Part shown: positions 34,935 to 42,986 of the stretch, piece after piece
Layout of the letters: each line of letters begins with the position of its first letter
How positions within the stretch are numbered: the first letter of the stretch is position 1
Origin: Arthrobacter sp. OAP107
Lineage (GTDB): Bacteria > Actinomycetota > Actinomycetes > Actinomycetales > Micrococcaceae
DNA: 64,000 nt
Assembly: GCF_040546765.1 (NCBI RefSeq)
Contig: NZ_JBEPOK010000001.1
Location: 744,001 to 808,000 of the forward strand
Direction: 5' to 3'
Translations under genes and position numbers: made by a program
Notes under the pieces: model-generated
What the model was told of the DNA's origin: nothing
Databases searched by the model: none
The model's input: the letters and a program-made list of their open reading frames with translations, nothing else

Positions 34935-35724
34935 TGGCGTCCCCGGCATGTTCGGTCACTTCGACGCCCTGCTCCATGAGGTGCTCGGCCACGTTGAAGC
35001 TCTCCAGTGTCCACGGCCCCACACCCTCCGGCCGCACATACCGTGTCAGCGATGCGTTCAGGACCGGTGTGCTGGCTGCCACGTCCAGGAGCTCCCGTTC
35101 GGACATGCCTTCGAGGATGTAGCGGAACAGCATGACGACGGCGTCGTGGCACACCAGCATCACCCGGTGGCCGCTGCCCAGCGCATTCAGTTCGCCGATC
35201 ACCGAGCGGAGCCGCAGCGCCACGTCCGCCCACGATTCCCCGCCCGGCGGGCGGTAATAGAACTTGCCCAGCCACCGCCGTCGTTCTGCCTCCTGGGGAA
35301 GACGGGTTTCCACGCCAAAGGCGGTGAGCATGTCCAGGATGCCCAGCTCACGGTCGCGGAGGCGCTCATCCGAGCGCACGGGGACGGGCCAGCCCGCCGT
35401 CTCCACCGCGATCTCGGCCGTCTGGTAGGCGCGCATGTAGGGCGAGGAGATGACGACGTCCGGCCGCCGGTCCTCCGGTACCGCCGCCAGGGCGCGGCCC
35501 AGCGCCGTCACCTGCTCCCGGCCTGTGGAGGAGAGCTCGACGTCGGCGTCACGGGCCGGGACCGGGATCACCTCGGCGCCGGAAACCGTGGCGTCGGTAG
35601 CGGCAACGTTGCCCTGGCTCTCGCCGTGCCGGATGAGGATGAGTTCGACGGCGCCTGCGGTCCACGCCGCGGGCACCGGGGCATCCTTGTGCGTTCCGTC
35701 AGCGGAGGTTCCGTTGTGTCCCAC
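34918..35724 (-). CDS. Histidine phosphatase (phosphoglycerate-mutase-like)
   Basis: A 268-residue member of the branch-1 histidine phosphatases. The nucleophile motif LILIRHGESQGN, the RAYQTA segment with the second Arg, the acid/base region DRELGILDM and the second catalytic His in VMLVCHDAVVM are all present. Substrate not predictable; such proteins act on small phosphates. It is the first gene of a two-gene operon with nnrD, whose start it overlaps, hinting at a shared metabolite-repair or housekeeping role. Confidence 0.88.
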   Translation of the reverse strand: MGHNGTSADGTHKDAPVPAAWTAGAVELILIRHGESQGNVAATDATVSGAEVIPVPARDADVELSSTGREQVTALGRALAAVPEDRRPDVVISSPYMRAYQTAEIAVETAGWPVPVRSDERLRDRELGILDMLTAFGVETRLPQEAERRRWLGKFYYRPPGGESWADVALRLRSVIGELNALGSGHRVMLVCHDAVVMLFRYILEGMSERELLDVAASTPVLNASLTRYVRPEGVGPWTLESFNVAEHLMEQGVEVTEHAGDANVHPR

Positions 35725-35880
35725 GATTGCACTCCCGTTCAGCCTAGGCCTGCGAATTTTCCACGTTACTAGTGCCGTACCCGGAATGTCAGCAGAGTAA
35801 CCGCCCGCCGCTGAACCCCTGACGCGTCCTCAGATTTCGTCGCCTTTGTTCAAACGCACTCTCACTTCCTGCCGGTAAAA

Positions 35881-36012
35881 GGGAAACCCTCTCTCACTGG
35901 GTGATAGAGCGTTGGCATAAAACCTGCGGGAGGGGAGGAAGCGTTGGCCTAAAACCTGCGGGAGGTGAGGAAGCGTTGGCCTAAAACCTGCAGGAGGTGA
36001 GGAAGCGTTGGC
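35881..36012. repeat. Third array of the 32-bp-period repeat
   Basis: GCGTTGGC starts at 35909, 35941, 35973 and 36005, exactly 32 bp apart, with units reading CTAAAACCTGCRGGAGGTGA then GGAA. A diverged inverted copy (GCACTCTCACTTCCTGCCGG) lies just before it at about 35857. The core CCTGCAGGAGGTGAGGAAGC matches the arrays at 2307 and 2939. It fills the gap between the histidine-phosphatase promoter and the 54-residue membrane protein. Confidence 0.9.
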
Positions 36013-36020
36013 GGAGGGCG

Positions 36021-36185
36021 TCAGGGGATGCGTTTGCCGCCCGAGCGGTTGAGGAAGAACACCAGCAGGGCGGCCAGCAGGAGGAACGGCGCCACCCACA
36101 GCAGGAAGGCCACCGCCTTGATGACGGCGCCCATGATGAAAAACACCACCGCGACCGCAAGGATGGTCCATAAAAGTTTCTTCAT
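36021..36185 (-). CDS. 54-residue membrane protein
   Basis: Starts MKKLLWTILAVAVVFFIMGA and has two hydrophobic segments (residues 4-20 and 24-45) followed by a basic RSGGKRIP tail. GAGGGGAAG lies five bases before the ATG. It follows the LCP gene by 24 bp on the same strand, so it is probably the last gene of that transcript and may assist an envelope process. No named family recognised. The 32-bp repeat array begins nine bases past its stop. Confidence 0.7.
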   Translation of the reverse strand: MKKLLWTILAVAVVFFIMGAVIKAVAFLLWVAPFLLLAALLVFFLNRSGGKRIP

Positions 36186-36209
36186 CAGCTTCCCCTCATT
36201 TTTCGGGCA

Positions 36210-37307
36210 TCACTTCCCAAGCGTCGCGGCGTACTGTCCCACCCGGTCCTTCCCCAGGGCAGCGCCCACAGCGGCGGCGGCGCCGTAGTCCGGCAGGATG
36301 ATCGACTGTCCGTCGGTGCTGGTCCCGAATCCCGCCGTCGGAAGCGTGAAGAACACCGCGTCCTGCATCCGGACATTCCGCAGGCTGTACACGAGGCTGG
36401 CCAGGGCGGTCGCGTTCAGCCCCTTGTCCACGGTGATGTACTTCGACGCCGTATTGACCAGCTTGTACAGCGTCACCGGGTTGGTCAGCGTGCGGGCGGA
36501 GAGCAGCTTGGCCAGGGTGGAGCGCAGGAACAGCTGCTGGTTCGCGACGCGGTGGAAGTCGCCGTCGGCAAACGAGTAGCGCTCGCGGACGAACTCGAGG
36601 GCACGCTGGCCCTCCAGTTTGTTGATGCCGGCGGGGAAGTGCTGGTGCGTGTCGAAGCTGGCCGTGAACTCCACCGGATTGTTGACGTCCACGCCGCCGA
36701 GCGCCTCTGTGATGCCCCTAAAGCCTTCGAAATCGATCATGACGGCGTGCTGGATCCTCTGCCCGAACAGGGATTCCACGGTCCTCACCGCAAGCGGCAT
36801 GCCGCCCTGCTCGAGCGAGGAGTTGATCTTGGCTTCGCCGTACCCGGGGACCGTCACCCATAGGTCACGCATGAGCGAGATGCCGTAGGCGTGCTTTCCG
36901 TCGGCCGCCAGGTGCACCAGCATGAGGACGTCCGCGCGCTGGTTCGGCAGGCCGTTCGGCGCCGGGGCGTCACCCTTGCGGTGATCGCTGCCGATCAGCA
37001 GGATGTTCATGGGCAGCGCGGGCGGCGGTGGCGGTTGCACCGCTTTGGGCGCCGGCTTCTTGGTGGGCGGGGGCTTGGTGGTTGCCGTCTGGGTGGGACT
37101 TTCGGGGGCCGCGCTGATTTCCGTCTTGGCGGTCTGGGTATTCCAGATCTGGGCCAGGCTGAACAGGAAGCCGCCGGCCACCAGGGCAATCCCGAGCAGC
37201 GCCGCCAAAACTACGTTGCGTATGGTCCTCTTGGGTTTGGCGCCGCCATTGGCACCTGGAGCGGGGTCGCCGTTGCCCCCGGCTCCCGGACTGTTCCGGG
37301 ATTTCAT
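36210..37307 (-). CDS. LytR-CpsA-Psr (LCP) family phosphotransferase
   Basis: A 365-residue membrane-anchored enzyme that attaches secondary polymers (teichoic-acid-like or arabinogalactan-type) to peptidoglycan. A basic cytoplasmic start (KPKRTIRN) leads to one membrane helix near residues 30-53, a Pro/Thr/Lys linker, then the LCP catalytic domain: NILLIGSDHRKGD, RADVLMLVHL, SLMRDLWVTVPGYGEAKIN and FVRERYSFADGDFHRVANQQ with the conserved Arg and Asp residues. The LMW phosphatase upstream on the same strand fits envelope-polymer control. Confidence 0.93.
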   Translation of the reverse strand: MKSRNSPGAGGNGDPAPGANGGAKPKRTIRNVVLAALLGIALVAGGFLFSLAQIWNTQTAKTEISAAPESPTQTATTKPPPTKKPAPKAVQPPPPPALPMNILLIGSDHRKGDAPAPNGLPNQRADVLMLVHLAADGKHAYGISLMRDLWVTVPGYGEAKINSSLEQGGMPLAVRTVESLFGQRIQHAVMIDFEGFRGITEALGGVDVNNPVEFTASFDTHQHFPAGINKLEGQRALEFVRERYSFADGDFHRVANQQLFLRSTLAKLLSARTLTNPVTLYKLVNTASKYITVDKGLNATALASLVYSLRNVRMQDAVFFTLPTAGFGTSTDGQSIILPDYGAAAAVGAALGKDRVGQYAATLGK

Positions 37308-37361
37308 GATCGGACGGTACCACCAAAAGTTGCCCGTGAGAACGACGGCGGTCGGGCCAGT

Positions 37362-37985
37362 TTATGAGGGTGCGTTCAGCCGGGCGAAACGAAGGATGGA
37401 GATGATCGCCGGGGCCAGTTCGTCCTCCATTTGCCGGTAATAGTCCGCGCTGCGGCGGTAGGGGTCAACGACGTCGTTGTCCGCGGCATCGGGGGCCAGC
37501 GCGAGATGGCGGACCGAGGCTGCCCTGGCGGGAAGCTTGCGCCAGAGCCTGGTGTTGGCAGCGAGCCGTTCGCCGTTGAGGCGGCCGCCCTGGGGCGCCT
37601 GGCCTTCACGCTCCTCCAGGACGTCGAGCATCCGGGCAAACTCACGGATGGTGAAGGTGCGCTTCAGCAGCGAAGCATCCAGCTGCAGCACCTCGCCCCG
37701 GTGACCGGAGGTCATGGTGAGGACCAGGTCCACGTTCCGGAGGATCTTGCCGGACAGCTGTCGTGCTGCGAAGCCGTCCGCCGTGCCGCCGAAGGTGTGG
37801 ATGATGTCCGCAGAGAGCGGCTGGACGGGGTCGCCCACCAGGGCCCGGGTTCCGGCGCTGCGCACCTCGAAGCCGCCGGGAAGCACCTGGTCCAGGCCGG
37901 CCTGAAGCAGGCGCTCCGCCACGGGGGAACGGCAAATGTTGCCCGTGCAGACGGTCAGGATTCGGACTGGCGAAGGCGATTCCAC
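37362..37985 (-). CDS. Low-molecular-weight protein-tyrosine phosphatase
   Basis: A 207-residue phosphatase with the active-site loop CTGNICRSP near residue 13 and the general-acid region DVVDPYRRSADYYRQ. Such enzymes (Wzb/PtpA-like) often dephosphorylate tyrosine kinases of exopolysaccharide export. The start is a GTG at 37985 with AGAGAG upstream. A 55-bp gap separates it from the LCP gene on the same strand, so the two likely form a cell-envelope operon with the small membrane protein. Confidence 0.92.
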   Translation of the reverse strand: MESPSPVRILTVCTGNICRSPVAERLLQAGLDQVLPGGFEVRSAGTRALVGDPVQPLSADIIHTFGGTADGFAARQLSGKILRNVDLVLTMTSGHRGEVLQLDASLLKRTFTIREFARMLDVLEEREGQAPQGGRLNGERLAANTRLWRKLPARAASVRHLALAPDAADNDVVDPYRRSADYYRQMEDELAPAIISILRFARLNAPS

Positions 37986-38214
37986 GTATTGGCTCTCTTA
38001 GGCTGGTGCGCGGGACAGGTCTGTCCCACCGATTCAACTTAACATGTGAGCCGCCCGGTGTTCCGTCAGGGCCTTGGTGCGCCCTCCCAAACAACTCCCA
38101 GCTTTCCTTCATGCTGCTGCCGGGCTGGCAGTGCCAGCATGGAGCCTGGACCCCCGGAGCCTGGCTTATTGAGCCGGGACCGCGAACCGACATTGCTGCA
38201 GAAGGCTGGATCCA

Positions 38215-39360
38215 ATGAGAGCTGCTCCGATTCAAAGGTGGCACTGGCATCGGTTGCGCCGGCACGGCTCCCATCAGCGCAGACCCACTGGGCGGAAGTT
38301 CCTGCCGGCCGCGCTCCCCGCCGCGCTGCTGGCTGTGGCACTCACCGGGCTTGCTGCCTGCGGAGCTGGCGCGCCGCCGTCGCCCTCGGCTTCACCGGCC
38401 GCGGCAACAAGGCCGGGACACATCTTCGTGATCAATCTGGAGAACAAGTCCTTCCGCGACGTCTGGAACGACCAGTCTGACGCGGAATATCTGTCCCGGA
38501 CCCTGCGTCCGCAGGGCGTGCTGCTGAACCGGTATTACGCCGTCGGGCATTCGTCCCTTCCCAACTACATCGCCCAGATCTCGGGGCAGGGCCCTAACCC
38601 CGCCACAGAAGGCGACTGCCCCATGTATAAGGCGTTCGACTCGGCCGGCACTGGGTCGCTGGGGCAGGAGCAGGGCAGTGGCTGCGTGTACCCCGGGTCG
38701 GTGCAGACGGTTGCGGGCCAGTTGGCTGCCGCCGGCAAGACCTGGAAAGCGTACATGGAGGACATGGGCGATCCCTGCCGCCATCCGGATCCGGGCGCCA
38801 GGGATCAGGACCACGCTGCCCAAGAGGGCGACCAGTACGCCACGCGGCACAACCCGTTCGTGTACTTCACCGCGATCACGTCCTCACCCGAGTGCCGGCG
38901 CAACGACGTCGACTTCTCCCATCTCGCCGCCGATCTCAAGAGCGTGGCAACAACACGGAACCTGTCCTACATCAGCCCCAATCTGTGCAACGACGGGCAT
39001 GACAGCCCCTGCGTAGACGGGCGGGAGGGCGGTCTGGTCTCGGCCGACGTATGGCTCCGCAAGCATGTTCCGGAGATCATGGCTTCCCCGGCGTACAAGC
39101 AGGACGGGATGCTGGTCATCACCTTCGACGAGGCAGAAGGGAAGGAAAGTGCGGATGCGGCGCTGCCCGGGGGAGCGGCGGGCGGACTGATTGGGACGCT
39201 GGTGCTGTCACCGCTGGCCAGGGCCGGCACCACCTCGGACCGTCTGTACAACCACTACAGTCTGCTGGCCAGCATTGAGGATGCTTTCGGGCTGCCCTAC
39301 CTGGGGAACGCCGCCGCGCCCGGGCTGAACCGCTTCGGATCCGATGTCTTCAGCCGCTGA
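38215..39360 (+). CDS. Secreted phosphoesterase-family lipoprotein
   Basis: A 381-residue exported enzyme of the phospholipase-C/acid-phosphatase (alkaline-phosphatase-like) superfamily. A basic N-terminus and hydrophobic stretch end in the lipobox LTGLAAC near residue 49. Metal-site segments include HIFVINLENKSFRDVW, the nucleophile region VGHSSLPNYIAQISGQ and LVITFDEAEG. Likely releases phosphate or acts on phospholipid head groups outside the cell. The last 64 bp overlap the convergent membrane-protein gene. Confidence 0.87.
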   Translation: MRAAPIQRWHWHRLRRHGSHQRRPTGRKFLPAALPAALLAVALTGLAACGAGAPPSPSASPAAATRPGHIFVINLENKSFRDVWNDQSDAEYLSRTLRPQGVLLNRYYAVGHSSLPNYIAQISGQGPNPATEGDCPMYKAFDSAGTGSLGQEQGSGCVYPGSVQTVAGQLAAAGKTWKAYMEDMGDPCRHPDPGARDQDHAAQEGDQYATRHNPFVYFTAITSSPECRRNDVDFSHLAADLKSVATTRNLSYISPNLCNDGHDSPCVDGREGGLVSADVWLRKHVPEIMASPAYKQDGMLVITFDEAEGKESADAALPGGAAGGLIGTLVLSPLARAGTTSDRLYNHYSLLASIEDAFGLPYLGNAAAPGLNRFGSDVFSR

Positions 39361-39779
39361 ACCAGCAGAAACACCAGCAGCGCCGCCGCAACGTGCGCAT
39401 ACAGCAGCACGTGCAGCGGCTGGGTGGGGACGCCGGCCAGCAGGAGGCCGGGGCCGGTGAACTGGACGGGCTCCGCGTGTCCGTGGCCGCCCACGGCACC
39501 GCCCAGCGTGGTGGCCAGCGGATCGGAGAAGAAGGCAAAAGCCCAGTGAATGGCCTGCTGTCCCACGCCGGCCAGCACCAGCAGCGCCCAGTTCGGCACA
39601 CCGATGCGGATGACCACCGTGCCGGCCAGGCTCAGCAGCGCGGCGGTGGCGACGACGATCGGCACCGCAGGCACGGGATGCCCGGACACAGCGTGGATCA
39701 GCAGGCCCAGGACAACACTGACGGCCCCGAAGAGCCAGCCGGCAACGGCAAATTGCGTGCGACCTCCACGTTCCGCCAT
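39297..39779 (-). CDS. Uncharacterised four-helix membrane protein
   Basis: A 160-residue protein with four hydrophobic stretches (AVAGWLFGAVSVVLGLLIHA, IVVATAALLSLAGTVVIRIG, ALLVLAGVGQQAIHWAFAFF, LLYAHVAAALLVFLLV) and a His/Gly-rich loop (GGHGHAEP). The ATG at 39779 is chosen because GGAGG precedes it; a GTG 15 bp upstream lies within that site. The 3' end overlaps the phosphoesterase gene by 64 bp in the opposite direction. Family not recognised. Confidence 0.7.
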   Translation of the reverse strand: MAERGGRTQFAVAGWLFGAVSVVLGLLIHAVSGHPVPAVPIVVATAALLSLAGTVVIRIGVPNWALLVLAGVGQQAIHWAFAFFSDPLATTLGGAVGGHGHAEPVQFTGPGLLLAGVPTQPLHVLLYAHVAAALLVFLLVQRLKTSDPKRFSPGAAAFPR

Positions 39780-39873
39780 GCGCCCATCCTCCACCAGGTT
39801 GCCCGCCGGTGCCAGAGGCTCCTAGTAGGCTGGCAATGAGAGTTCTCCCTATCTGCCGTAAGGACAGCGTGGA

Positions 39874-40437
39874 ATGGCAGCACTCATGAACGAGCCAGCG
39901 AAGAAGGCCGGGCTTCCAGGCGGTGAGGGCGAATTCGTCCCCCAGCGGATTGCCGGCCCGGTGGTGGCCGGCGTCGTGCCCGGGCAACCGCCCGCCGTCG
40001 TGCAAAGCGCCGCCCAGCTGGCCTACTCCCTGAACGTCAAGCTCATTTGTGCCTATGTGGACATCACCTCCTACCTCAGCAACGAGCGTGACGACCAGGA
40101 CCTTCTGCAAACCGCGGGCCAGGAGGGAGCCGTTGACGACGTCGAGCAAACCAGCGCACGCCTCAGGGAGCACCTGCAGGCTGTCCTCGGCAAGGCCGGG
40201 ATCCGCTGGTCGCTGCTGACCCTGGTGGGCGAACCCGCGCGGGCGCTGGCCCGGCTGGCCGATTCTGCGGATGCCTCGGTCATTGTGGTGGGCACGCGCG
40301 AAGGCAGCGTGGGCGCCCGGCTGGAGCAGGTGCTGCTCGGCTCGGTGGCCGGCCACCTGACACACTGGCAGACCCGGCCGGTGGTTGTTGTTCCGCTCGC
40401 CCCGCAGCGCCGGCACCGCCCGAAGGAGGACGCGTGA
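39874..40437 (+). CDS. Universal stress protein (UspA family)
   Basis: A 187-residue cytosolic protein with a single Usp fold. The ATP-site pattern is present as VVGTREGSVGARLEQVLLGS followed by VVVVP, and the first strand region reads AGPVVAGVVPGQPPAVVQSA. AAGGA lies eight bases before the ATG. Universal stress proteins are induced in starvation or hypoxia. It is followed by a 14-bp tandem repeat and a DUF6221 gene, and may be read through into it. Confidence 0.88.
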   Translation: MAALMNEPAKKAGLPGGEGEFVPQRIAGPVVAGVVPGQPPAVVQSAAQLAYSLNVKLICAYVDITSYLSNERDDQDLLQTAGQEGAVDDVEQTSARLREHLQAVLGKAGIRWSLLTLVGEPARALARLADSADASVIVVGTREGSVGARLEQVLLGSVAGHLTHWQTRPVVVVPLAPQRRHRPKEDA

Positions 40438-40446
40438 CGCCTTTTC

Positions 40447-40488
40447 GACGCGACTGAACTGACGCGACTGAACCGACGCGACTGACGG
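40447..40488. repeat. Three tandem copies of a 14-bp sequence
   Basis: GACGCGACTGAACT, GACGCGACTGAACC and GACGCGACTGACGG follow directly on each other in the gap between the stress-protein gene and the DUF6221 gene. Likely slippage-prone; no function apparent. Confidence 0.8.
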
Positions 40489-40539
40489 TCCAGAGCACCG
40501 ACACCATCCACCCACCAAGATGAATGCGAGGGACTTCCC

Positions 40540-40827
40540 ATGGCCGACCTGATCGATTTTCTGGAAGCGCGGATCGCTGAGGACGAGGCGGATGCCCGGC
40601 GGGGGCTGGAGACGGAGGGATCGGCGGGACCCGCCGTCGGGTGGTTCCATCCCGGACGCGTGCTTTCAGAATGCGCGGCCAAGCGGAAGATCCTGGGCAA
40701 CGTCCCGCTGGTCACCGATGTTCCCACCGCCATCGGTGCCACGAGCGAGTATGTCCTGATGTCCCTCGCTGCCGTTTACAAGGACCATCCGGATTACCAG
40801 GAAGGCTGGGCCGTCGACGGGCTGTGA
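40540..40827 (+). CDS. DUF6221 family protein
   Basis: A 95-residue protein matching the DUF6221 pattern: LIDFLEARIAEDEADARRGL at the N-terminus, ECAAKRKIL in the middle and KDHPDYQEGWAVDGL at the end. The family is common in actinobacteria and its role is unknown. Start from an ATG with GAGGGAC nearby. It lies 100 bp behind the universal stress protein gene and converges on the DUF6766 operon. Confidence 0.85.
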   Translation: MADLIDFLEARIAEDEADARRGLETEGSAGPAVGWFHPGRVLSECAAKRKILGNVPLVTDVPTAIGATSEYVLMSLAAVYKDHPDYQEGWAVDGL

Positions 40828-40841
40828 GGCTCGAACCGGCG

Positions 40842-41516
40842 CTAGCCCGTGGTGCCCGTGTCGTCGTGCGCCGAACCCACGGGCTTGGACTCGGGTGAGC
40901 CGCGCTGGCGGAGGTAGATCGAGAGGACCACCATGGAACCGACAGCGAGAAACTCGGACTGCCAGTTCTGCAGGGTACGGTTCCAGAACTCAGGCGAGAC
41001 GATGTACTCCGCCCAGCTGACGGGCTGCTGGAAGTTCTTGATCTGCTCCTGGTTGTAGTTGCTGCTTCCGGCGATGGACTGGGCCAGCCACGACAGGAGG
41101 AAGATCAGCCCCATCGTCACCCCCAGCGAGTTGGAGTAGACGGTGCGCCGCCAGCCGGAAACGCGGGCCCACTTGGGTGACTTGGCGTTGCTGAACTCGC
41201 CCACCAGCTGCTCCCTGTCCGACTCCGGGCCGGACTCGTTCAGTTCCTTGGACTCGGGGGATCCCTTCTGTACGAGCCAGATGGTCGCGAAGATGTACAG
41301 CAGAAACTGCAGGTATTCGGACTGCCAGTTTTCCGAGACGTCCACGGCGAAGTTCGACGACGTCAGGTACTGTCCGAAGCTGATCTCCTCCAGTCCGGAG
41401 GCCACCTGCTCCTGGTTAAAGAGGGCATGGCCGGTGAGTGCCTGACCCAGCAGGGCCAGGAGGAAAATCAGGCCGAAGAAGAGGCTGAGGCCGTTGTTTC
41501 TGAGTGCCTTTTTCAC
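40842..41516 (-). CDS. DUF6766 membrane protein with internal duplication
   Basis: A 224-residue protein with four membrane helices that is plainly an internal duplication: each half has GLIFLL, a NQEQ loop, an NWQSE segment and ends in a helix followed by GSPESK. The start is a GTG at 41516 (VKKALRNNG), eight bases after the stop of the 27-residue peptide, with AGGCGGACC upstream. It is the last gene of a four-gene operon (SAP protein, lipoprotein, 27-residue peptide, this one). Function unknown; membrane stress role inferred from context. Confidence 0.85.
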   Translation of the reverse strand: MKKALRNNGLSLFFGLIFLLALLGQALTGHALFNQEQVASGLEEISFGQYLTSSNFAVDVSENWQSEYLQFLLYIFATIWLVQKGSPESKELNESGPESDREQLVGEFSNAKSPKWARVSGWRRTVYSNSLGVTMGLIFLLSWLAQSIAGSSNYNQEQIKNFQQPVSWAEYIVSPEFWNRTLQNWQSEFLAVGSMVVLSIYLRQRGSPESKPVGSAHDDTGTTG

Positions 41517-41523
41517 GGTCCGC

Positions 41524-41607
41524 CTATCCCCGGACAAGCCCGACGGCGACCATATAGGCCAGTCCGCCAAAGATCAGGACGAGATACAGCGCAAAACTCC
41601 AGCGCAT
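41524..41607 (-). CDS. 27-residue single-helix membrane peptide
   Basis: An ATG at 41607 with AGGAGG eight bases upstream opens a 27-codon frame encoding MRWSFALYLVLIFGG and continuing as one hydrophobic helix to VRG. It begins one base after the TAG of the lipoprotein gene and ends eight bases before the GTG of the DUF6766 gene, so it is tightly embedded in the operon. The strong ribosome site is the main evidence. It may be an accessory subunit of the DUF6766 membrane protein. Confidence 0.7.
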   Translation of the reverse strand: MRWSFALYLVLIFGGLAYMVAVGLVRG

Positions 41608-41608
41608 G

Positions 41609-42037
41609 CTATTTGCCTCCTACTTCGCAGGTGTACGGCGCTTCTTCCCCGTTGGGGGTGCAGCCTGCGCCCGTAACTCGCCAACCGCCCTCGGATTGGG
41701 CCAGGAAGACGGTGTCGTGCTCGAACTCAACGAAGGCGTCGCGGCCGTACTGCTCTGTGCTCAGCAGCTTTCCCGGGTCCGGGATCTTCGCCTTCTCGAG
41801 CTGGCTCTCGCACGTGCCGGCGTCACTGGACCGCGCCGTCTCCTTCCGCGTCTCGGACTGCAGCAGCGAGCAGGCCGCCGTCATGTTGGAGCCGGCCATG
41901 TCCCGGTGGAACGCTTCGGCTGCCTCTGCCGCCTGCGTTCCGTCAGCGGCGGCACACCCGGAAAGCAGGCAGCCCGAAAGCGCGAGCACAGCGAGGAGCC
42001 CGGACCGCAGGCACCTGCCAGCCCTAGGCGTCTTCAC
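41609..42037 (-). CDS. Small exported lipoprotein
   Basis: A 142-residue protein with a basic start (MKTPRAGRCLRSG), hydrophobic core and lipobox LLSGC at about residue 28. The mature part holds four further cysteines and ends VTGAGCTPNGEEAPYTCEVG, suggesting disulfides. The GTG at 42037 overlaps the upstream SAP-protein gene by 14 bp. Function unknown; probably an envelope-facing component of the four-gene operon. Confidence 0.75.
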   Translation of the reverse strand: MKTPRAGRCLRSGLLAVLALSGCLLSGCAAADGTQAAEAAEAFHRDMAGSNMTAACSLLQSETRKETARSSDAGTCESQLEKAKIPDPGKLLSTEQYGRDAFVEFEHDTVFLAQSEGGWRVTGAGCTPNGEEAPYTCEVGGK

Positions 42038-42632
42038 GTTCCGGATTTTCTAGCCGGAAGAAGTTGGACTGCGTTCCGTCAGTGCGCTGTTCCTGGTAGA
42101 TGAAATTGAGATGACGCCCGTCAAAAGTTTTGAACCATTCCTCCCAGCTCACACGGCGCAGATTGGTGTCGTCGCCGCCAAAATCTATCCGCAGCACGCC
42201 CAGATGATCACCGTGTTCCGTACCTTCAACCGTGGCCGGAACTCCGCCGCGCTCTTCGGCCCACTGCCTGATGACCTCGTGGTGGGTCGTGGCGAGGCTG
42301 CGGCCCTCTCGTTCGGGTTCATCCTCAGTGGAGGTGACCTCCTGCGAATACTTCAGTGAGCTGGATGAGGCGTCCCCGTGCCGGATCTTGCCGCCTTCCG
42401 GCCCGGCGCCCAGATCATCGGGGTCGGATTCGGCGCCGCCTTCGCTGTTGTCTGCGCCCTGGGACCGGGCGTTGGCAACTTCCCTCACCAGTTCCTCCTT
42501 CCGCATGCCGGAAGATCCGCTGATGTTCTCGTCCTTCGCCTCCTGGCGGAGCTGATCCACCTTCATCTCCCGCAGCTCGCTTTCGCTGACATTGGGGGTG
42601 TCCGGCGTCTGGTTACCCGGCTCATCACTCAT
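42024..42632 (-). CDS. SAP/Rho-N-like domain protein
   Basis: A 202-residue acidic soluble protein. Residues about 20-52 (LREMKVDQLRQEAKDENISG then GMRKEELVREV) form a SAP- or Rho-N-type helix-loop-helix often used in nucleic-acid binding. The C-terminal half (RVSWEEWFKTFDGRHLNFIY) looks like a separate small domain, as in single-domain plant-like stress proteins. GAGGAGG precedes the ATG. It heads the operon, and an AGTAAG/AAGTAC-like element lies 27 bp upstream. Confidence 0.75.
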   Translation of the reverse strand: MSDEPGNQTPDTPNVSESELREMKVDQLRQEAKDENISGSSGMRKEELVREVANARSQGADNSEGGAESDPDDLGAGPEGGKIRHGDASSSSLKYSQEVTSTEDEPEREGRSLATTHHEVIRQWAEERGGVPATVEGTEHGDHLGVLRIDFGGDDTNLRRVSWEEWFKTFDGRHLNFIYQEQRTDGTQSNFFRLENPEREDA

Positions 42633-42658
42633 GGCAATTCCTCCTCATGCAGGGACAG

Positions 42659-42684
42659 CACCAGTTACTAAGGGTACTTATTGT
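42659..42684. promoter_or_regulatory. Partial copy of the AAGTAC-type upstream element
   Basis: The plus strand reads CCAGTTACTAAGGGTACTTA then TTGTC. It contains AAGGGTACTTA, the same block as at 29981 read on the minus strand, and TTACTA. It lies directly upstream of the SAP-protein operon. Orientation of the shared block is reversed relative to the other sites, so equivalence is tentative. Confidence 0.4.
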
Positions 42685-42758
42685 CTAGCCCGTGCAATGA
42701 GTGACGTCAAGGTGGCGCGCCTGCGGGGCGCCCGCCCAAAACCTGACGCTGTGGAGGT

Positions 42759-42986
42759 TCAGTCCGTGCCGGAATTGCCCAGTTCGTAGATTGCGTGGTC
42801 AAGCAGGTCCCGCTGGATGGGGCGGAGCATGTATGAGCCGTGGAGGTAGGCGTCAATTTCCATTGCCCCGGCATCGCCGCCAATGCTGAAGTAGTGTATC
42901 CAGAGTTCATCGACGTCAAGGTCGGACTGCCGGAATGCCTGGGCTGTCCGGTCCCTTTGGGCCTCTCCATCAGACTCGGAGGTCAT
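42759..42986 (-). CDS. Small acidic protein coupled to a GAF-ANTAR gene
   Basis: A 75-residue soluble protein with the pattern DLDVDELWIHYFSIGGDAGA followed by EIDAYLHG and IQRDLLDHAIYEL. Its ATG overlaps the TGA of the upstream GAF-ANTAR gene (ATGA), so the two are translated together. No family name is known to me, but helical content and coupling suggest a partner of the ANTAR regulator. Confidence 0.75.
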   Translation of the reverse strand: MTSESDGEAQRDRTAQAFRQSDLDVDELWIHYFSIGGDAGAMEIDAYLHGSYMLRPIQRDLLDHAIYELGNSGTD

